From positions 68,272,712 through 68,336,711 of the forward strand of contig NC_077224.1 in the NCBI RefSeq assembly GCF_024763615.1: 64,000 nucleotides of DNA, given 5' to 3'. Origin of the DNA: Phlebotomus papatasi (lineage: Eukaryota; Arthropoda; Insecta; Diptera; Psychodidae). The translations under genes were made by a program, and so were the position numbers. Under the pieces are notes generated by a model that saw only the letters and a program-made list of their open reading frames with translations, had not been told where the DNA came from and searched no databases. Position 1 is the first letter of the stretch. Every line of letters starts with the position of its first letter. Of this stretch, positions 57,960 to 64,000 are shown in pieces.

Positions 57960-60900
57960 GATTAAAATGTTGAAATTTATTTATTTTCTACTAAAATGTA
58001 AATAATATGACATTTTTTTTCTGTCTTTTCCTATAAAGAGAGATGTACAAATTTCACACTCCAAATGGCACAGAGTAGGACGTTAATAATAGGTTCTGAC
58101 ACGAGTTCTCAAAATGTCAATAGGTGTTCCTTTCACCCTAATCAAAGTTAATTTTCTACGCAAAACTCCATAATTAACTTTCCTTGGCGTAAGATTGTTT
58201 TTAAAATGCTGAAAAATCACAATGGTTTACTGGAACTTTTTTAGGTCATGCCTTTGTGTTGTTTGTCTTATTTCTATTCAAAATAATAATAATAATCTGT
58301 TGACTAATTAGATCAATTAGAAAACAAATTACTGGTTTCAGACCTAAGGCTTAGCTATATGGCTTAACTGTTATAATTTGTTATCAGTCAAGATATTTTG
58401 GAAAATTAAACTCAGAATTGAATTATTAAGGATAAATGGCCTATTCGATTCTGAAAGAGCAATAAAATTTATTGCCATTGAGGATTCTGGGACCTTCAGG
58501 AACTGGACTAAACCTCCAGTCTGAAAACCGCTTAAGAGGAAAATTTCGTGCTATTAAAATTTTTAAGTTTCTTAGATGCAGGTGAGTGCTCCCCCTGCAG
58601 TTCGTAAGCTTTCCTTTAATTCTTGCACCTAAGAATGATCTTCCCGGTTTCTATGTACCACATTCAAACACCGAAGACTGTCGAAAACGCTAAAATTAAT
58701 GGAAAACTTAAGAAGAAGATGGGGGCAGAGTCACCCTGGAGGGCAAAAAGTCATCCGCAATTAAGGTTTACATTATTTACAGTTGTTACCAACAATAGTA
58801 AATGCCAATATCAGTCCCCAATATCAACTGAATATCAGTCCTCAATGACTGGTTTTTTAAGATTTTTAAGTGAAAATTTCAGAAAATTCAGTTTAAATGT
58901 TATTATGTTCATATGCTTAAGAACATAAATTTAAAAAATTATTATGTTGAAAAAAGATTAGAAAATATAAACTGTTTTCGTGTCTTTTGGGCACACGTAA
59001 GCCCTTAATATGACGACAAAACACAAAAGATTATGCTAGACACATCCACTAAGCCGTCTCTAGGCTTACAGCGCAAGTCTGTCTAAGGCAATAGAGTCTT
59101 ATGGCGATTCAGATTTACTGTAGCTATTGTGGCGCGTGAAAAAAAATAAATTTAGAAAATGCATCTATATAATTTATTATTAATTCATTTTGATAAATTT
59201 TCTGAATAAATTAAATTCTATATTTGTGCTGTTTAAGTATACATTAATTTCAATTTTTGTGGGCCAAGTCCAACTTTACCTCTTTAAATAAATCCTAGTT
59301 TAAGATTTAGTATCACTGAAATATCAAATAAAGTTGAATTATAATTCTTTAGTAAAGGTATAAAATACAATTTTCTCCTACATAAAGTTTAAGCAATACA
59401 ATTTCAGATATCTAAGGAATTAGTTAAGTTTGCAAAGACTTAATCCCAATTTAGTTATGTCATATAATTTTTTTTTGGCTTGATATCTCTTTTAAGTTTA
59501 ATTGGTTTTTCATGCGTTATTCCACATTAATGAAACTGATCTTAAAACCTGTAATCTTTTGTCATTAAATTTGACAATAATCCTTCTATTTCAGTAATAC
59601 AAGTATTTTATAAAGTGCTTTTCACTTCGAACAAATAAACTCTATCGTAAGCGCATTACTTAAAAGATCAATGGCATTATTCTCGTTTACCAATTCATAG
59701 TTGAATGTTATATTGCTGGAATTAATAAAATTTGCATTAAGTTAACTAATTCTTCGGCACTAAATAAGATATGAAATAAGACTTGATCCTTGGCATTTTC
59801 TTTTATTAAATTAATTTTACGAAAGTGATGCATTTCTTGTACAGGACAATAATATATTAAGTAGTAAAAAATCTTTCTTGTGATCACTGATAGCCTTCTT
59901 GTAAAAACCATTGAAATGTTTCTCAATTGGCATTATGTCTATAACTGAAAAGCTTGTCTTATACACAAGAAAGTTATATCTATCTGTCTATGGTGAGGAA
60001 GTTATTTTAAATGCAATTTCTCCAGAGACATTCATTATAGCCATGTACATAATGTGATCAAAGGAGAAAGGAGATGGATTTGTTGAGTGAAAGATCAACA
60101 ACTTCACTTACAGAGGTTGTCCGGGTGCAGTTGATCAATCACTCTTAGTAATAATATTAATTAAATGCCTCTAATAGAGTATATTGGAATTAAATTGACA
60201 AATGACACGAAAGCCACGAATAATTATGCATGTTAAATTTGATAGAAATGTTTCATGTGCTTTTTTGCACATTGACAGATCATCATAAAGTGCATACATA
60301 CAATCTTATGCTATGCATATGCAAAAATTGCTCATATTGCGCCTGTGGCATGGAATGAAGAGAAAATTGTTGAAGGACACTTCTATAAAAACTATAAAAT
60401 TGCAAATAATTCTCCAGTCCTATCGATGCCATCTCCCATTGGTAAATACGCGCAAAGACTCTGGCTGAGTAAGAAGAGTTTGTAATATAAAATACATAAA
60501 TTTAATAACCAATATAAAGCCAGTGAAATAATTTACGATTATAGCGTCATCTTATCAAGTACAAGGCAGAATGTGGAGCTGTTAAAATGCTAAAATGTTA
60601 ATTTGTTAGACGATTTCCGGAAAATATTAATGTCATTTTGTTAAAATGCACTTTGAATGCAAGATATTTAATTTTTGCGGTTAACGCGGTGGCACGAAAG
60701 AACAATGATGTACGACATTGGACATTCTTGCAGATTGTAGCAGATGGACCGCACTTGCAAACACTTAATTATACTTAAATGACTTAAATAAATGATATCG
60801 CTTCAGCGTGAAGACAACTTGATTTTTTTCTCAACACTCATTCCAATATTTATTATTTCACATTGAATATTAAACATGAAAACTGGTATAATTTTACAGT

Positions 60901-61245
60901 AAATTTATTAAAAGACTGTTACTAGAAAGTCATGAAATTTGCTATGCATATGTTGCAATTTGTTAGAAATCCAGAATTTAATAGAAGAAGTTCAAATAGA
61001 TAATTGAGAATTAACTGTGTATCAATCAAACACGGAGAAACAGGCTTATATTTGCAAACAACAACATTCTAAGTTTTCAACTTAAATAAATTATAAACTT
61101 TATAAACAGATATAAGTATGATAGTTTAAGAAATTTCCTGTTTTTGAAAATATATTAAAATAATCACTAATTAATTAATTAAATTATTAAGATTTTGGAT
61201 AAATAAAATAAATATTATAAAAATATTTTTTTATTCTTAACTTTT
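57960..61245. other. intronic DNA, low repeat content
   Basis: No complete transposon recognised; 59255-59330 weakly resembles one arm of the 47829 family. Short open frames only (58623-58928, 101 codons, no motif). Confidence 0.4.
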
Positions 61246-61329
61246 TTGAAAATTATAAGAGGAATAATTTATCAAACTAAACATAAAATTAAAATGTCAT
61301 ATTGGTTCATTCATTCATGCATTTTTCAC

Positions 61330-61841
61330 CGCATATCCCTATCGAGGTCACACTCCTATGATAGAATATCCAGGTTGGAAATCAATGCTCGTCGATTCTC
61401 TACAACTTCGGGAACATATTCGGAATCATTTCCAAGACAACTCCAAGGCAAGATCTTGAATCTGATTCAGCCACCTTGTCCTTAATCTGTCCAGAGATCG
61501 GGGCCTCCTCAAAATATCTTGCATAGCTTTTCTGGCAAAACTTACTCTTTCAACACGAAGAAGCAGCTCCTCGATCCCTATAGCTCTTCTCGAATGTTTA
61601 CGTTCCTCACTCGATTTCGACGAGTGACTCCCTTAACCGCCCGGAGATACCTCATCTCGCCAACTTGCACTCGAGACAGCTGATGAACACAGCTTTGAAA
61701 ACCGATAATTTAGCAGATTTTGCGGAACTACTCAGCTCGGCCTTTTTCACCTTGTTCCCTCATTACTGCAGAAGTCTGATCGACGAGTGTTCTGCATACA
61801 TCCTATCATCACTCCTGAATACTTGAACTTCTCCACTTCTG
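61330..61841 (-). pseudogene. LINE reverse-transcriptase C-terminal remnant
   Basis: On the minus strand 61840-61800 reads AEVEKFKYSGVM, the 'KFKYLGV' segment of non-LTR reverse transcriptases; 61676 downward gives VGEMRYLRAVKGVTRRNRVR..VNIREEL, then after a stop and frameshift GIEELLLRVERV and RLRTRWLNQIQDLALEL, the usual end of the polymerase region. At least two frameshifts and stops, so dead. The MITE at 61842 abuts the KFKY segment. Clade not assigned; the pattern is from memory. Confidence 0.7.
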
Positions 61842-62006
61842 CACTGGTAAAAATAATAGGATCAATTTGATCCAAATTTGATCCTTTTGCAAAGGGTGGA
61901 TCAAATTTCGAACTTTGAATGCAGAGCACATTTATCATAATAGAACATGTGAATTTGATCCATTCTTTGCAAAAAAATCAATTAGATCCTTTTATTTTTA
62001 CCAGTG
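61842..62006. mobile_element. 165-bp MITE, family CACTGGTAAAAATAA, copy 2
   Basis: CACTGGTAAAAATAATAGGA and its inverse; interior GATCAAATTTCGAACTTTGA and ACATTTATCATAATAGAACA match 15715-15867 (there inverted). It truncates the LINE remnant to its left. Confidence 0.88.
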
Positions 62007-62755
62007 TAGTTTCAATGGGACTCCACTAACATGTAGAGTGTATTGCAAATAATATAATTAGGATAAAAATTGTAATTCCAGGCGAACCAATTTCGATTTC
62101 GAACAACTTTCTAAAGACTTGATATAAAACGGCAATGAAAATAGAGGAATTTTCGAAAAGGAGATTTATCCGGACGCGGCAACGCTATTTGAATAGCTTT
62201 CAATCGAATATTTTATTAAAGTATTTATTAATTATTATTATTATTACCTATTGTTAATTATTAAATTTGTGCTGTCCCCATGCCCAAGGGTTAGACCCCA
62301 AATGAACTCAGGCTGATCCTCGAGAATACTTAGCCCGTAAAATTTGATAGAAAAGGATTAGGTAAAGAATATTTATGCAACCTCTTATGATCCTAAGGCC
62401 TTTGTGTACGATAAATTGGGATACATGGGATACATGTATACTGACAAATTTTACATACTAAATATTCTCGAGCATATTAGTTTATTTGTGCTCTTAGGGT
62501 TGGGAACTATCGTTTAGTAGCGGATCTCGGAGACTGAGATTTGGCGAAGTGAAGCCAATGCAAAGGAGACAGCCGCCCTCACACAAACAAACAGCGCCTA
62601 GCTTAGCCCAAGAAAGAGGGTAATCCAAAGTGCAACTTTTCAGTATAATGAAGCTTGACTCTTCTCCAGAGCTTTTGACACGATCTGTGTATTTCTCACT
62701 GGTCGAGAGATGTCAAAAAACACAGGGTTTTCTTAATTGGGGAATCTTATAATTT
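62007..62755. other. intronic DNA, nothing recognised
   Basis: No recognised content; the upstream part of the LINE remnant could continue here but I could not read it. Confidence 0.35.
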
Positions 62756-62994
62756 TGGCAGTAAGTATCAAGGACAGTAAAACACGACATTGACCTTTGG
62801 CTCCTTTCTTCTTTTAATTTCTCAAGCCGACGTTTTTTGTGCAAAGTCCGAATTGTGCTCAGTTTCTTCCCCAAAATTTCCATATCTGAGGAAGCAGAAA
62901 ATCCCCTCCGAAAAGTCGGCTTAAGAAATTAAAAGGAGAAAAGATCCCAAGGTCAGTACCTGGTTTTACTGTCCCTGATACTCAACTTGGCAAT
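62756..62994. mobile_element. 239-bp foldback element
   Basis: Inverse arms of about 90 bases: AAGGACAGTAAAACACGACA..CTTCTTTTAATTTCTCAAGC (62769 on) and its mirror (to about 62994). No other copy seen in the window. Confidence 0.75.
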
Positions 62995-64000
62995 AAGGTT
63001 CTAGGATGCTCACACACAGATCTCGGAGATACATCACATATTCTCAAGCTTGTTTCTAACGATTGTAAGATTTTTCATCTAATGAAAGCCTGAAATTTTT
63101 GATATCACTCGACCATCTACTAAACCAGAGCTTATATTAATATACAGATTCCCACCCGGCTAATTCTGCAGAAATTCGTCAGATTTGAATTACTAACTGC
63201 CGAAAAATCAGCAGAATTTCTGCAGAATTTTGTTCTAAGGTGGATCCGATCGTTGTATGAAAATTCTGCAGAATTTTCTGTAGAATTTCTATAGAAAAAT
63301 TTAAAATTATCGGCAGAATTTCTTTAGAGTATTTAGATGATTTCTGCATTTCTTCTACCCTTTCTAATGTTTCTAAACATTATTTTAACTACATAAAAAT
63401 ATGTATTTCAATTTATTTAAAATTCAATTTTTATTCAACAATTTTACGTGAATACTCTCTTTTTTTACAATATTATTATAATGTTATAATACAATATTAT
63501 TAAATAAAGCCATAATAGAAAATACGAAGGGGAAGGAAATGGTTAGAAAACACGAAAGAAATTCGCGATGCTCACGAAGTCGCACGACTATCCCGAAGCC
63601 ACACGAAGTATCCGATTGAATGACAAGAAACGTTAAAATTTCAAAAGTGCAGAATTGCAGATCGAAGTTTTGCTGGGTTCCCCCAACCCCAAGTTATGAT
63701 CGTTAACGGTTTTTGCTTTAAGATCTGGTGGCAGCGAGCGGATCAGACAGTCAAACAACTTTATAGCAAGAACCTCTAATATTCAAATTTCCATAATATG
63801 ATTCCAAAATATTATTCGTTAACGAATAAGAAGTCGAAAGAAATAGTATTACTTAAAATCGAGAGATGTTTAAATTTCACCATAGACACAAAACAAATTC
63901 AGGTAAAAGAATGGTTGATGTAATTTTCCTATATTGCTCGTTTGACAGAGTTTTATCAACAAAATCAAGAAATATTCTGTCTTACGTAAATTCTAAATAT
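62995..64000. repeat. non-coding DNA with a cluster of TTCTGCAGAA words
   Basis: 63165-63335 has about eight variants of TTCTGCAGAATTT in about 170 bases; the rest of the interval is AT-rich with no recognised feature up to the window end. Confidence 0.5.

Larger units (their letters stand above)
19018..64000 (+). other. dsx: start of a very large dsx intron (at least 45 kb)
   Basis: From the donor at 19018 to the window end I found no exon resembling the DSX oligomerisation domain (pattern LLEKF.YPWE.MPLMYVILKDA..) on the plus strand and no cluster of the 13-nt female-exon repeat containing ATCAACA; the few ATCAACA words (39299, 45665, 55110, 55333, 60096) are isolated. The stretch is a mosaic of MITEs, foldbacks, SINE and LINE remnants in AT-rich DNA. 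Long dsx introns are usual in insects. The search was by eye, so a small or diverged exon could have been missed. Confidence 0.7.

Noticed and set aside
60090..60100. dsx repeat element (AGATCAACA) as marker of a female-specific exon
   Set aside because: A single match; real female exons carry several clustered copies next to a weak acceptor, not seen here.

Overview
The window is AT-rich animal (insect) DNA dominated by non-coding sequence and small transposable elements. The only protein-coding sequence I can assign with confidence is one exon of the sex-determination gene doublesex (dsx), plus strand, ATG at 18471, open to a strong splice donor (GTAAGT) at 18018+1000, i.e. 19018. The encoded 182 residues hold a complete DM zinc-binding domain. 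The spacing from the first Met to the zinc ligands, the MVSE start and a downstream VPTPA-SLEGSC block all look like fly DSX, so the host is an insect and very probably a dipteran. A lower (nematoceran) fly such as a sand fly is only a guess.

Layout: 1-16.4 kb is upstream DNA packed with repeats: foldbacks, TA-flanked MITEs, tRNA-derived SINEs, and a pogo-like element with transposase remnants. It also has one odd stretch (5.2-6.2 kb) that looks like a transcribed leader with a short first coding exon. 16.4-18.4 kb is less repetitive, is GC-richer in its first 650 bases, and is the natural place for the dsx promoter and 5' UTR. 18.47-19.02 kb is the DM exon. From 19.02 kb to the end the sequence fits one very large dsx intron: I found no oligomerisation-domain exon, no sex-specific exon and no cluster of dsx repeat elements in it. 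A TA-flanked 907-bp element starts only 142 bp inside this intron.

The repeats are the other main content. I could align about twenty families by eye from terminal inverted repeats, target-site duplications and repeated copies within the window: Tc1/mariner/pogo-type elements at TA, piggyBac-type elements at TTAA, a Harbinger-like element at TAA, long foldbacks, three or four SINE families, and one broken LINE reverse-transcriptase tail (61.3-61.8 kb, minus). Several insertions are nested with clean, checkable empty sites elsewhere in the window (35.4-35.8, 36.1-36.6, 9.4-10.2 and 54.0-54.9 kb), giving an internal relative chronology. The most unusual structures are a mirror-organised array of a degenerate 'TCAGTAAAAAATNAAAA' word inside a TIR element (28.3-29.0 kb, with a shorter relative at 50.9-51.1 kb) and a TTAA-flanked element carrying three perfect copies of the palindrome GGGTCATATATGACCC (26.8-27.8 kb).

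I saw no tRNA, rRNA or snRNA gene that stands as functional, no CRISPR, and no second host gene. All alignments were made by eye; boundaries of elements without clear target-site duplications are approximate.
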